Assembly (NCBI RefSeq): GCF_008477545.1
Contig: NZ_VORA01000002.1
Location: forward strand, 868,001-932,000
Reading direction: 5' to 3'
DNA: 64,000 nt
Origin: Roseibium aestuarii
Lineage (GTDB): Bacteria > Pseudomonadota > Alphaproteobacteria > Rhizobiales > Stappiaceae
In this document: positions 54,245 to 63,266 of the stretch, piece after piece
How the letters are laid out: each line of letters starts with the position of its first letter
How positions within the stretch are numbered: the first letter of the stretch is position 1
Translations under genes and position numbers: made by a program
Notes under the pieces: generated by a model
What the model was told of the DNA's origin: nothing
Database searches by the model: none
Seen by the model: the letters and a program-made list of their open reading frames with translations, nothing else

Positions 54245-55383
54245 GACGCTTGAGACTGGGCATGGTCGGCGGCGGTCAGGGCGCCTTCATCGGCGCCGTC
54301 CACCGCATCGCTGCCCGCATGGACGGTCAGTGGGAACTGGTCGCGGGCGCGCTGTCCTCCGATGCGGAGCGGGCCCGCGCTTCCGCAGCCGAACTCGGCA
54401 TCGAGCCGGACCGTGCCTATACGGACTTCATCGAGATGGCCGCCCGCGAGGCAGCGAGGCGGACCAACGGCGGCGACGGCATCGACGCGGTGGCCATCGT
54501 CACCCCCAACCACATGCACGCCGCCCCGGCCATCGCCTTCCTCGAAGCGGGCATCCACGTGATCTGCGACAAGCCGCTGGCGGCGACCCGCGAAGAGGCC
54601 GACGCCATCGCTAAGGCCGCCGCCCGGTCTCGCGCCCGGTTCATCCTCACCCACAATTACACCGCCTATCCGCTGGTCCGTCAGGCGCGCGAGATGGTGG
54701 CCCGGGGCGATCTGGGCACCATCCGTCTGGTTCAGGCGGAATATGTCCAGGACTGGCTGACGGTCGAGACCCACAACAAGCAGGCGGACTGGCGCACCGA
54801 TCCCGCCCGATCGGGTGCGGGCGGCTGCGTCGGCGACATCGGCACCCATGCCTTCAACCTCGCCTGCTATGTCTCGGGCCTCACGCCGGAGGAGCTTGCT
54901 GCCGATCTCGACAGTTTCGTGCCCGGCCGTCAGGTGGACGACAATGTCCACGTGATGATGCGCTACGAGGGGGGCGCCAAGGGCCTGATCTGGACCTCCC
55001 AGGTCGCCCCGGGCAACGAGAATGGCCTGCGGCTGCGGATCTACGGCGACAAGGCCGGTCTCGACTGGCACCAGGAAAACCCGAACGAGATGCGCTACAC
55101 CCCCTTCGGCGAACCGGCCCGCATCCTCACCCGGGGCGGCAGCGGCACGACGCCGCAAGGCAGCCGCAACCTGCGCACCCCCGGCGGCCATCCGGAAGGC
55201 TATCTCGAGGCCTTCGCCACGCTCTACACGGAAGCGGCCGCCTTGATCCGGGCCGATGCGGCGGGACAGAGCGCCGACCCGGCAGTCCACGCACCGGGGA
55301 TCGAGGACGGGTTGGCCGGCATGCGCTTCATCGCCGCCTGCATCGCCTCCTCGCGCGCCAACGGCCTCTGGACCCGGCTCTGA
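54241..55383 (+). CDS. Gfo/Idh/MocA-family oxidoreductase (2)
   Basis: 380 residues. Rossmann motif [24 protein letters not shown] at 5-28, [13 protein letters not shown] with the catalytic lysine, and [20 protein letters not shown] carrying the DxxxH pair (D-I-G-T-H). This one retains the histidine missing in the first Gfo/Idh of the operon. NAD(P)-dependent oxidation or reduction of a sugar or glycoside. Last gene of the cluster, followed by a strong terminator. Confidence 0.9.
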   Translation: MRRLRLGMVGGGQGAFIGAVHRIAARMDGQWELVAGALSSDAERARASAAELGIEPDRAYTDFIEMAAREAARRTNGGDGIDAVAIVTPNHMHAAPAIAFLEAGIHVICDKPLAATREEADAIAKAAARSRARFILTHNYTAYPLVRQAREMVARGDLGTIRLVQAEYVQDWLTVETHNKQADWRTDPARSGAGGCVGDIGTHAFNLACYVSGLTPEELAADLDSFVPGRQVDDNVHVMMRYEGGAKGLIWTSQVAPGNENGLRLRIYGDKAGLDWHQENPNEMRYTPFGEPARILTRGGSGTTPQGSRNLRTPGGHPEGYLEAFATLYTEAAALIRADAAGQSADPAVHAPGIEDGLAGMRFIAACIASSRANGLWTRL

Positions 55384-55409
55384 GGCCGCTCCGCTTCCTC
55401 ACCTGACGC

Positions 55410-55450
55410 AACAACGCCGCCCGGATCGCTCCAGGGCGGCGTTGTTCTTG
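55410..55450 (+). terminator. intrinsic terminator of the ABC/GH43 operon
   Basis: Perfect 13-bp stem AACAACGCCGCCC (55410-55422) / GGGCGGCGTTGTT (55434-55446) with an 11-base loop, followed by CTTGTCTC. Also faces the convergent Gfa gene. Confidence 0.85.
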
Positions 55451-55476
55451 TCTCACTCCCTCTCGGCCGTCTGCCC

Positions 55477-56046
55477 TCAGGCGGCGAGCAATCCCTTCTG
55501 CTTGGCCACATGGGTCGCAATCGCGTCCATCAGCGCCGGCGACAGGGCGTCATAGGGTTCCAGCCCCAGCTCGCGCAGGCGGGCGCGGATTGCGGGCATC
55601 TGGGACGGGTCGACCCCGCTTTCGATCACCGACGAGACGAACGCCGCGAATTCCGGCGGCGACCAGCCATCCTGATCGCTGAGTTCCGTGTGAACGAAGT
55701 CGAGGCCGTAGAACGGATGACCGGTGTTCTCGATCCGGCCGAACATGTGCACGCCGCAGTCCTTGCAGGCATAGCGCTGGATCGTGGCGCTGGGATCGAC
55801 GATCTGCAGCTTGTCGCCGTTGGCGGTGACCTTCACATTGTCGCGGCCGACCACGGCGATCTGGGCGAAGGTCGCCCCGGCCGGCTTCCAGCACTTGGTG
55901 CAGCCGCAGGCGTGGTTATGCGCCGTCTGCGCGCTGACCTCGACGCAGACCGGATTGGTGGCACAGTGGCACTTCAACGTGCCGCCGGAAAAGCCGGCCC
56001 TGGCCGGCGAGAAGCCATTGTCGATGGCTGGATGGATACTGACCAT
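55477..56046 (-). CDS. gfa: glutathione-dependent formaldehyde-activating enzyme (Gfa) family protein
   Basis: 189 residues, close to Gfa of Paracoccus denitrificans. Zinc-binding cysteines are in [29 protein letters not shown] and [13 protein letters not shown]. Gfa speeds the combination of formaldehyde with glutathione to S-hydroxymethylglutathione, the entry to formaldehyde detoxification; the enzyme role has been debated and a glutathione carrier role is possible. Start ATG 56046 has GGAGGA upstream; the frame to 56127 is not needed. Sits downstream of a PQQ-associated ABC cluster, consistent with alcohol oxidation making formaldehyde. Confidence 0.88.
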   Translation of the reverse strand: MVSIHPAIDNGFSPARAGFSGGTLKCHCATNPVCVEVSAQTAHNHACGCTKCWKPAGATFAQIAVVGRDNVKVTANGDKLQIVDPSATIQRYACKDCGVHMFGRIENTGHPFYGLDFVHTELSDQDGWSPPEFAAFVSSVIESGVDPSQMPAIRARLRELGLEPYDALSPALMDAIATHVAKQKGLLAA

Positions 56047-56168
56047 GGGGTTTCCTCCGCTTCCTCGGCGATGCAGGGCGCATTCACCTCCCCGGATCAG
56101 CATTGGCTCGAAGGCCTGAGCACACAATACAGCGGAAAGTCGCGGTTTTCGGAGGCCTTCGGGAGGTT

Positions 56169-56963
56169 TCAGCGCACCCGGCGCCGCTGCAGCCCCCTGC
56201 CGGGATCATAGCCCCAGAGCGCACCGCCCATGCAGAGGCAGAAGGTGAGAACGACCCAGCCGAGCGCGGGAAGATTGAGCTGGCCATAGAGCGCGAAGCG
56301 GATCAGCTCGACTGCATGGGTGAAGGGATTGAAGGCACAGACATCGCGCAGGAGCGGCGAGCTTTCCGCCATCTTCCAGAGGGGATAGAGCGCGCTCGAG
56401 AGGAAGAACATGGGAAAGATCACAAAGTTCATCACCCCGGCGAAATTCTCCAGCTGACGGATGGTTGAGGAGAGCAGCAGCCCGAGCGCCCCGAGCATCA
56501 GCCCGGTTGCCACCAGCACCGGCACCAGCAGGGCGAGACCTTCGAGCGGGATCTCCACCCCGAACAGGACCGCAAGCGCCAGGAAGGCCGCGACCTGCAG
56601 GATGGAGACGAGAACGCCTGCCAGCAACTTCGACAGAAGCAGCCACCAGCGCGGATAGGGCGAGGTCAGGAGCAGCCGCATGGACCCCATTTCCTGATCA
56701 TAGACCAGGGACAGGGAAGACTGCATGCCGTTGAACAGCTGGATCATGCCGCACAGGCCCGGAATGATGTAGACCTCATAGGTGATGTAGGTCTGATAGG
56801 GCGGGATGATCGACAGGCCCAGTGCCGCCCGGAAACCTGCCGCAAAGACCAGCAACCAGACGAGCGGACGGACGAGGGCTGCGAGAAAGCGGCCCCGCTG
56901 GGACAGGAACCGCCGGGCCTCGCGCAGGCAGATCACCCGCATCGCCACCATCCATCCGCTCAT
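56169..56963 (-). CDS. ABC-2 type permease of the PQQ-associated (PedC / LutF-like) system
   Basis: 264 residues with six helices and an ABC-2 core: [99 protein letters not shown]. This architecture matches the permease of PQQ-dependent alcohol dehydrogenase-associated ABC systems. Overlaps the ATPase by 4 bp (ATGA). Its role (import or export, substrate) is not settled; links to lanthanide transport are discussed in the findings. Confidence 0.87.
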   Translation of the reverse strand: MSGWMVAMRVICLREARRFLSQRGRFLAALVRPLVWLLVFAAGFRAALGLSIIPPYQTYITYEVYIIPGLCGMIQLFNGMQSSLSLVYDQEMGSMRLLLTSPYPRWWLLLSKLLAGVLVSILQVAAFLALAVLFGVEIPLEGLALLVPVLVATGLMLGALGLLLSSTIRQLENFAGVMNFVIFPMFFLSSALYPLWKMAESSPLLRDVCAFNPFTHAVELIRFALYGQLNLPALGWVVLTFCLCMGGALWGYDPGRGLQRRRVR

Positions 56964-57766
56964 TCGGCTGCCTCCCCGGCCCTTCCAGTTGCGCCCTCTC
57001 CCACCGGGCCGGCCGCGCCGGACGCCCCTTCCCGCTCCTCCCCGGTCATGGCCAGGAACCGCTGCGCCAGCGTGGTCTCGCCGGCCAGATCGCGAGCATC
57101 GCCCTGCGCCAGAACCTTGCCCCGGTGCAGGATCACCACTTGGTCCGCCGGGCGGATCTCGTCGACCAGATGGCTCGCCCAGAGCACCGCCGGGCGATGA
57201 CCGTCCAAACCGTGCGCGGCGAGATCATGCACATGATCGGTGATCGCCGCCCGCGACGCCGCATCCAGCCCCACGGTGGCCTCGTCCAGAAGCAGCACCG
57301 CGGGACGGTGGATCAGCGCCCGCGCGATTTCCATGCGCCGCCGATGACCTCCATTGAGATTGCGCACCGGTTCCCCGGCCCGCTCCCGCATGCTCAGCCG
57401 GTCAAGCGCCGCCTCGATGGCGCACCTCGCCTTGCGACCGGAGAGCCCGTGCAGTCCGGCGAAATAGGTCAGGTTGCTCCAGACGCTCATGTCCAAATCC
57501 AGCGTCGGTTGCTGGAACACCACGCCGATGGCGGCCAGCGCCGCGCGCGGATGGCGGGCAAGGTCGTGTCCGGCCACCTCGATCCGGCCCGCACGCGCCA
57601 CAACCAGCCGGGTGAGCAAGGCAAAGAGCGTGGACTTGCCCGCCCCATTGGGGCCAAGCAGCGCGCAGAAGACACCGGGCTCCACCCGGAAGCTCACATC
57701 CTCAAGCGCCGCCGGGCCCTTTGCGGCGTAGCGAAACGTGATGCCGTCCACCTGAAGCCCGCTCAT
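56960..57766 (-). CDS. ABC ATPase of the PQQ-associated (LutE-like) system
   Basis: 268 residues: Walker A GPNGAGKSTLFA (about 38), signature LNGGHRRRMEIARAL in place of LSGGQ, Walker B VLLLDEATVGLDAAS, switch His in WASHLVDE. The LNGGH variant is the mark of the PQQ_ABC_ATP family. Ends with a Gly/Ala-rich tail of about 30 residues. Pairs with the ABC-2 permease encoded immediately downstream, and overlaps the preceding SsuB-like ATPase stop by 4 bp. Confidence 0.88.
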   Translation of the reverse strand: MSGLQVDGITFRYAAKGPAALEDVSFRVEPGVFCALLGPNGAGKSTLFALLTRLVVARAGRIEVAGHDLARHPRAALAAIGVVFQQPTLDLDMSVWSNLTYFAGLHGLSGRKARCAIEAALDRLSMRERAGEPVRNLNGGHRRRMEIARALIHRPAVLLLDEATVGLDAASRAAITDHVHDLAAHGLDGHRPAVLWASHLVDEIRPADQVVILHRGKVLAQGDARDLAGETTLAQRFLAMTGEEREGASGAAGPVGEGATGRAGEAAE

Positions 57767-58395
57767 GCCAGCGCCTCCCGTTCCCGCGGCCTGAACGGCC
57801 GCTCTTCCACCAGCCGCGCCGGAGACCCGTCAAGCCGCATCACCCGGTTGGCCAGAGAACGTGCCTCCGCCTCCGAATGGGTGACGAGCAATGTTGCGGG
57901 CGCGTGCTCGCGCAGGAGATCTCGGGTGAGCGACAGCATCTCGGCAGCCGTCGCCTCATCCAGCGAGACATAGGGCTCGTCGAGGATGAGAAGCTCCGGC
58001 CGTCCGGCAAAGGCCCGGGCAAGGGCAAGACGGCGCTGCTGGCCAAGCGAAAGCTGCCCTGGAAAGACCCCGGCCTTGTCCTCCAACCCGACCCGGCGGA
58101 GCAGGTCCATCGCCTGCGCCTCGGTCAGGTCTGGATGCACCAGCGTGAGATTTTGCAGGCATGTGCGCCAGGGCAGCAGCACTGGTTCCTGAAAGACCAT
58201 GGCCAACCGCTCCGGTCGCCGGACCCGGCCCTCGAAATCCGGATCCAGCCCGGCAACGATCCGCAGCAGCGTTGACTTTCCCACCCCTGACGGCCCGAGG
58301 ATCGCCAGTGTCTGCCCCGGCGCGACCGTGAAGCGGATATCGCCCAGAACCTCGAGCGAGCCGAAGGCCTTGCGCTGCACATGAACCGCCGTCAT
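57763..58395 (-). CDS. NitT/TauT-type ABC transporter ATP-binding protein
   Basis: 210 residues, SsuB/TauB-like: GPSGVGKSTLLR (Walker A, about 38), signature LSLGQQRRLALARAF (third residue L instead of G), Walker B LLILDEPYVSLDEAT, VTHSEAEA. Shorter than typical SsuB (about 250), lacking part of the C-terminal tail. Together with the permease (58392) and binding protein (59182) it forms a complete importer placed inside the PQQ-associated cluster. Starts at ATG 58395, overlapping the permease by 4 bp. Confidence 0.88.
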   Translation of the reverse strand: MTAVHVQRKAFGSLEVLGDIRFTVAPGQTLAILGPSGVGKSTLLRIVAGLDPDFEGRVRRPERLAMVFQEPVLLPWRTCLQNLTLVHPDLTEAQAMDLLRRVGLEDKAGVFPGQLSLGQQRRLALARAFAGRPELLILDEPYVSLDEATAAEMLSLTRDLLREHAPATLLVTHSEAEARSLANRVMRLDGSPARLVEERPFRPREREALA

Positions 58396-59189
58396 GCCGC
58401 CCTCCATCGCCGCACCCGCCGCTCCACAGGCTGGAGAACCAGCCCTTCGACCGCAAGCATGACCAGAATGAAGGAAAAGGCATAGACCAGCACCATCGCC
58501 ACATCGAACTGCTGGAAATGAAGGTGGATCTGGAAGCCGATGCCGTTCGAGCGCCCGAGAAACTCCACCACCAGCACGATCTTCCAGATGACCGCCAGAC
58601 CCGAGCGCGCTGCCGCCGTGATAAAGGGAGCCAGCTGCGGAAGAAGAATGTGGCGCAGACGGGTCAGGGGCGAGAGACGATAGACCCGCGCCATGGCATC
58701 GACCTGCGGGTCGAGCGCCCGTGCGCCCTCCCGGATCAGCGCCGCCACATTGGGGATCTTGTTGAGCACCACCGCCGCGATCGCCGCCGTCTCGTTGAGG
58801 CCGATCCAGAGATAGCACAGCACGATCAGCACCAGCGCCGGCAGGTTGAGGAAGATGACCAGCCAGGGGTCGAGCCACCGGTCAACCCGCTCGGAGCGCC
58901 CCATCGCAAAGCCGATGAGACCGCCAAGCGCCATGGCCAGGCAGAAGGACCAGGCGACCCGCCACAGGGTCATGCCCAGATGAAAGGGCAAGGCTCCACT
59001 GGCCAGCTCCTTTGCCGCAGGGGCCACCATTTCCCAGGGCGCCGGCAGCACCGTGGGATCTCCCGTCAACTCTGCCGCGACCAGCCACAGCACCAGCAGC
59101 GCGCCAAGCGACGCCAACCGCTCGAGCGGCAGCCGGAAGACCGGCAGAAAGGCGGCATGGGGTCGGGGGGCGTGTCGGATGTCAGTCAA
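58392..59189 (-). CDS. NitT/TauT-type ABC transporter permease
   Basis: About 265 residues with six helices and the SsuC/TauC loop AALIREGARALDPQVDAMARVYRLSPLTRLRHILLPQLAPF. No in-frame ATG exists near the expected start; I chose TTG 59189, which overlaps the binding-protein stop by 8 bp, but the exact start is uncertain. Channel of the embedded importer. Confidence 0.82.
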   Translation of the reverse strand: MTDIRHAPRPHAAFLPVFRLPLERLASLGALLVLWLVAAELTGDPTVLPAPWEMVAPAAKELASGALPFHLGMTLWRVAWSFCLAMALGGLIGFAMGRSERVDRWLDPWLVIFLNLPALVLIVLCYLWIGLNETAAIAAVVLNKIPNVAALIREGARALDPQVDAMARVYRLSPLTRLRHILLPQLAPFITAAARSGLAVIWKIVLVVEFLGRSNGIGFQIHLHFQQFDVAMVLVYAFSFILVMLAVEGLVLQPVERRVRRWRAA

Positions 59190-60186
59190 GGTGAAGGAAC
59201 AACCCCTCCGGCAGCTGCGTCGCCGTGCCGACAAGCTCTTCGCCGCCCAGCTCCGCCATGATCTTCAGGAACCGGTCTGCCGCCGCTTCATCCACCGGGC
59301 GATCCGCCGGGATGCCCTCCAGATATCCTGCCTTCAGCGCCTCGAATTCCGCATCGCTCTTCGCCCCCATGGCAGGTTTCAGGGCGTCCCATGCGGCCTC
59401 ATCGCTCTGCAGCAGGGCCTTGGCGGCGCGCGAGGCCTTTGCCAGCCCCTTGACCGCGTCCGGATGGGCCCGGACGAACTCCTCCTTCAGCACATAGCCG
59501 AGAAGCGGCGTATCAAGATCGAGCCCCAGCTCCTGCGCCGCATCGGAAACGGAGACAAGCTCGGTCATGCCTGCGGCCTTCATCTTCGCGAGGAAATGCC
59601 AGAAGTTGATCGCCCCCGCCGTCTCGCCGGTCAGCGCCGACTTGAAGATCAGCGGCGGCGCGCCGAACACCTGCTCGGTCTCGCCCTTCAGGTCGAAGCC
59701 GTATTTGCGGGTCGCATAGGCCCGCAGGATCAGCCAGGACTTGTCGAGCGGTCCTCCGGCAATGCCGATCTGCTTGCCCGCCAGATCCGGCAGCTCCTCG
59801 ACACCGCTGTCCGGCTTGACGACGATCCCGCCCACCGCGCGCGAATAGGGCAGGAAGACATAGGCCTTGCCGGCCGCCCGCTGGCGCGCCGCCCAGATCC
59901 AGTCGGCCACGACCACATCCGCCTCGCCGCCTTCCAGGGCGATGCGGGTGGCCGCATTGTCCGCATAGTCCTGCACCGCGAACTCGAAGCCGTTCGCCTT
60001 GTCCAGGCCATTGGCCCGGATGGTGGAAATCTCCCAGTTCACCGTTCCGGTGGCCAGCATGGCGCCCCGGATCTTCGGCAGGTCCTGCGCCTGAAGCGGC
60101 GCGACCAGAGCCGCAAGCCCCGCGCAGACGCCCAGCGCAAGGCCGGTCAGGGTCTTTGCGAATGCATGTGTGATCAGGCTTCTCAT
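59182..60186 (-). CDS. NitT/TauT-type ABC transporter substrate-binding protein
   Basis: 334 residues with a signal peptide (HAFAKTLTGLALGVCAGLAALVAPLQA) and an SsuA/TauA-type mature part: RGAMLATGTVNWEISTIRANGLDKANGFEF, GEADVVVADWIWAARQRAAG, GIAGGPLDKSWLILRAYATRKYG. Family members bind nitrate, taurine, sulfonates, bicarbonate or thiamine precursors. The ligand here is unknown; the position inside a PQQ-linked cluster points to something used by that system, for example a cofactor, metal complex or alcohol-derived acid (inference). Confidence 0.88.
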   Translation of the reverse strand: MRSLITHAFAKTLTGLALGVCAGLAALVAPLQAQDLPKIRGAMLATGTVNWEISTIRANGLDKANGFEFAVQDYADNAATRIALEGGEADVVVADWIWAARQRAAGKAYVFLPYSRAVGGIVVKPDSGVEELPDLAGKQIGIAGGPLDKSWLILRAYATRKYGFDLKGETEQVFGAPPLIFKSALTGETAGAINFWHFLAKMKAAGMTELVSVSDAAQELGLDLDTPLLGYVLKEEFVRAHPDAVKGLAKASRAAKALLQSDEAAWDALKPAMGAKSDAEFEALKAGYLEGIPADRPVDEAAADRFLKIMAELGGEELVGTATQLPEGLFLHLD

Positions 60187-60251
60187 CTCTGCCTCCCTCC
60201 CCCGGAGCAGAACGCCGCGCCTCCCATCGGAGAGACGCGGCGTCTTTCAAG

Positions 60252-60746
60252 CTACTGGATCGAAATCGTCACCTTCTGCGCATCCCCATGACTGTCGGGG
60301 ATCTTGAGCTCGTAGGAGCCCGGTTTGATGGCGATGAAGGACAGGCGCGCCTCGCCCTCGTCGTCGAACTCCAGACTGTCGATCGCCATCGGACGGATCT
60401 CGATGTCGTTGATCACCACCTCGTTCATCCAGATGGCGCGGAAGAATTCAGGCCCGGTAATGGCCAGCTCCGCCGTGCCGTCGGCGACGAAATTGATCAC
60501 GTAATAGGCCCCGGATTGCAGCACCGCGTCCTCGCCCAGCGGCTTGCCCGAGGCAAGCGTCAGGGTGATCGGTTCGCCCCGGTTGCACTTGGCGAGCAAC
60601 CCGGCAAAGCCGAGGTCGTCACACAGGGGGGCCGCACTCGCGGCCACCGAAAGCCCGAGCGCGCCTGCAAGAGCTCCGGCAAGAGCTCCGACAAGCCCGG
60701 CAGCCCGGCGAGCGGCCCGGCCTTTCGCGCGATTATGTTGTCTCAT
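60252..60746 (-). CDS. exported hypothetical protein, possibly cupredoxin-like beta-sandwich
   Basis: 164 residues with an Arg-rich start and a hydrophobic signal region (GLVGALAGALAGALGLSVAASA). The mature part is beta-rich with two cysteines (C42 and C54) probably forming a disulphide, a YYVINFVAD strand, an acidic EFDDEGEARLSFIAI stretch and a GSYELKIPDSHG end. I do not recognise a defined family; the C-terminal PGSYEL segment resembles cupredoxin-type strands but copper ligands (Cys/His/Met set) are not all present. Lies between the beta-propeller and the binding protein, so probably part of the same periplasmic system. Confidence 0.75.
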   Translation of the reverse strand: MRQHNRAKGRAARRAAGLVGALAGALAGALGLSVAASAAPLCDDLGFAGLLAKCNRGEPITLTLASGKPLGEDAVLQSGAYYVINFVADGTAELAITGPEFFRAIWMNEVVINDIEIRPMAIDSLEFDDEGEARLSFIAIKPGSYELKIPDSHGDAQKVTISIQ

Positions 60747-60756
60747 GATCGTCCTC

Positions 60757-60801
60757 CCGGGCCGTCATCTTTGATGATGGTCTCCCCCGATCACGGCCCG
60801 G
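60757..60801 (-). other. hairpin in the spacer before the exported hypothetical gene
   Basis: CCGGGCCGT (60757-60765) pairs with ACGGCCCGG (60793-60801) and the 27-base loop contains a smaller CATC/GATG stem. It lies in the 150-bp space between the beta-propeller and the next gene and may control the relative expression of the two parts of the cluster. Confidence 0.4.
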
Positions 60802-60896
60802 ATCGACTTGGAAGCCCTTGCCTCTGGAGCGGACCGTTGCATTGCCGGTCTCTTGCTCCGTTTCTTTCTCTGGCGATTGTTCCGCTGCAGCACCCG

Positions 60897-61868
60897 TCAC
60901 TCCGGCGCGACCACCACCCCCCAGGGCTGCTCGCCCACCTGGACAGACCGGATGACCTTTTCGGCCTTCACGTCGATGATGCTCACGTCATTGGAATTGC
61001 CGTTGGTGGTAATCAGGAAGGCCTCGTCCGGGGTGAAGGCCATCTGCCACACCCGCTGGCCGACCAGCAGATAGTCCGAGACTTCATCGGTCTTGCCGTC
61101 GATCACCGCGACCCGATTGGCCGGCCCCAACGCCACGAAGACCCGGGACGCGTCCTCCGTGATGCGGATGCCGACCGGCTGCAGCCATTCCGGCAACACG
61201 CCGGGCACCTGGAAGGCGATCTTGTGCACGATGGAGGGCTCTCCGGCGGCCGTGTCGATCACCGACACCGTGCCGCCGATTTCCGCACTCACATAGAGCT
61301 TGGACCCGTCGGCGGTGAATTCCGCATAACGCGGCCTCTGGTCCACCAGCACGTTGTGGGTGATGTCATAGCTCTCTGCATCGATGAAATGCGCCATGTT
61401 CGTCGTCTCGGAGGTGTTGACGATGTACTGGCCGTCCGGCCGGATCGCCATGCCTTCCGGCTCCACCCCCACCGGCACTTCCGCCAGAACCTGACGGGTC
61501 TTCACATCCACCACGGTGACCAGATTGTCGTCCTCATTGGCGATGTAAAGCGGATTGCCCGAAGGATGCAGCACGAAGAGCTCCGGATCAGGCCCTGAGG
61601 GAAGCGTGTGCAGCTCCTCATAGGTGTGCGGATCGAAGACCCGCACCACATCGTCGTCGGAAGCGCAGACATAAAGCTCCTTGCCGTCCGGGCTGATGGT
61701 GATGCCACGGGGCCGATTGCCCGCCGGAAACTCGCCGATCACCTCCCAGCTGGCGCTGTCCAGAACGGTGACAGTGTTGCCTCGTTCGTTGGTCACGAAG
61801 ACCTTGTTGGCGAGCGCCGGAGGCGCAATCAGGAGGCTCGCCAGAACGAGCAGGCCGGGGCGGATCAT
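60897..61868 (-). CDS. PQQ-associated YVTN beta-propeller protein (LutD-like)
   Basis: 323 residues: signal peptide (MIRPGLLVLASLLIAPPALA) and seven-bladed-type YVTN repeats (VFVTNERGNTVTVLDSASW, LYIANEDDNLVTVVDVKT, LYVSAEIGGTVSVIDTAAG, VFVALGPANRVAVIDGKT, LITTNGNSNDVSIIDVKA). Matches the beta-propeller of the PQQ-dependent alcohol dehydrogenase-associated ABC systems. Periplasmic. Start ATG 61868 overlaps the preceding binding-protein stop by 4 bp. Confidence 0.9.
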   Translation of the reverse strand: MIRPGLLVLASLLIAPPALANKVFVTNERGNTVTVLDSASWEVIGEFPAGNRPRGITISPDGKELYVCASDDDVVRVFDPHTYEELHTLPSGPDPELFVLHPSGNPLYIANEDDNLVTVVDVKTRQVLAEVPVGVEPEGMAIRPDGQYIVNTSETTNMAHFIDAESYDITHNVLVDQRPRYAEFTADGSKLYVSAEIGGTVSVIDTAAGEPSIVHKIAFQVPGVLPEWLQPVGIRITEDASRVFVALGPANRVAVIDGKTDEVSDYLLVGQRVWQMAFTPDEAFLITTNGNSNDVSIIDVKAEKVIRSVQVGEQPWGVVVAPE

Positions 61869-63082
61869 GGGCGGATCTCCTTGAAGGCCGTGCAACCGGA
61901 TTCCGGCCGGTCCAGCCCGAGCGTGTCGAGGGGCGATGTCTGATGCAGGAACCCGTCCTGCGGCGAGACAGACACCGTGAGATGCAGGTTGGTCAGAAGG
62001 ATCGGCTGGCGCATCTGGCCATTCCAGGGCCGGAAGGTCACCTTCTGCCCCTTGAAGGCGGCAAGCTCGAACCCGTCCGACAACACATAGTCGCGCAGCC
62101 GCGCCGGGTCGTTCGATCCGGTCCGCGTCACCGCTTCGCCGATCACCCGCATGGCAAGCCAGGCCTGATAGTCCTGCGGGCGCATGGGCCGGCCGTTGAG
62201 CTTCTCGAACCGCCGCTGGAACTGGGTGGCGCCCCAGGCCTCATGGGCCCAGGTCCAACTCACCGGCGTGAGGCCCGCCGATCCCGCCACCGGGCGCGGG
62301 TCCCAGGTGTGATAGGGCAGATAGGGCGCAAAGACGTCGCTCTCGTCGGCGGCAACGACAACATCATGATCTTCCGCGCGCTGGGTGAAGACAGGGATCT
62401 GCCGCTGCACCAGCACATGACCGGAATCCGTGCGCCGCGCCCCACCCGTATCCTCGAACACCCGTTCCTCGACGATCTTCGCACCGAACTTGCGCGCGGC
62501 CCGTCGGTAGCTCTCCGCCAGGGCCAGATCTGCCGGATGCGACCCGTGGATCAGGAAGATGCGAGGCCACTTTTTCCAGACGAGAAACTGGACCAGCGCA
62601 TCGGCCAGCATCGCCCGGCTGGGGGCCACGTGCAGGAGATTGGCCGCGCAAGCCTCGCTGCGCAGGTCGTCATCCGGCGCGCTGGCATTCAGGATCACGG
62701 CCCGCTCGCCCGCACGGCGCGCCAGCTCGGCAACCGTCGCCCCGTCCGCCATGACGGCGACCAGCCCGATGCCCTGCCCCAGCAACTCGTCCAGCGCCTC
62801 GACGGCGGCCTCCGGCGCAACCACGCGGGTTTCCAGGGTGTAGGTCGTGTCGGTGAAGCGGCCGGTGGTCTGATTGTCTTCCGTACCAAGCCGGCCCCCG
62901 GCAATCCCCAGATCTTCCGGGGGCAGATCAAGACGGGAAATCGGCAGGGAGCCCGTGGTGTCCACCCGCAGCAGCGCCGCCCGCACCTCGAGGGCCAAAG
63001 CAGTATTCGCGGAAAATGCTGCAAGGCAAAAAAGTAATGCGCCGCAGCAAAGGATCCGATGAGACCCTTTCGTGACAGACAT
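61865..63082 (-). CDS. PQQ-associated ABC transporter periplasmic binding protein (LutA-like)
   Basis: 405 residues, signal peptide MSVTKGSHRILCCGALLFCLAAFSANTALA then a branched-chain-amino-acid-receptor-like fold: VRAALLRVDTTGSLPISRLDLPPEDLGIAGGRLGTEDNQTTGRF, NASAPDDDLRSEACAANLLHVAPSRAMLADALVQFLVWKKWPR, SWTWAHEAWGATQFQRRFEKLNGRPMRPQDYQAWLAMRVIGEAVTR. This is the binding component of PQQ-dependent alcohol dehydrogenase ABC systems. First gene of the minus-strand cluster, divergent from the SRPBCC gene. In Methylorubrum the corresponding family member (LutA) is implicated in lanthanide use. Confidence 0.9.
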   Translation of the reverse strand: MSVTKGSHRILCCGALLFCLAAFSANTALALEVRAALLRVDTTGSLPISRLDLPPEDLGIAGGRLGTEDNQTTGRFTDTTYTLETRVVAPEAAVEALDELLGQGIGLVAVMADGATVAELARRAGERAVILNASAPDDDLRSEACAANLLHVAPSRAMLADALVQFLVWKKWPRIFLIHGSHPADLALAESYRRAARKFGAKIVEERVFEDTGGARRTDSGHVLVQRQIPVFTQRAEDHDVVVAADESDVFAPYLPYHTWDPRPVAGSAGLTPVSWTWAHEAWGATQFQRRFEKLNGRPMRPQDYQAWLAMRVIGEAVTRTGSNDPARLRDYVLSDGFELAAFKGQKVTFRPWNGQMRQPILLTNLHLTVSVSPQDGFLHQTSPLDTLGLDRPESGCTAFKEIRP

Positions 63083-63266
63083 TGCTGGTTTCCTCCCACG
63101 TGCCCCAGCTTCAATTTTAAGTAGAATGTCACCCTCGACTTAGAACAAAAACCGAGACCTAAGGATTATTGCCGTTGCGCCCTTGCCCAATAGGCTGAAA
63201 CCCATCGCCTTGCGGCAAAGACCGGCCCTTCTCGCGCGTCAGCGCGCCCTGCACGGACATGACGAC

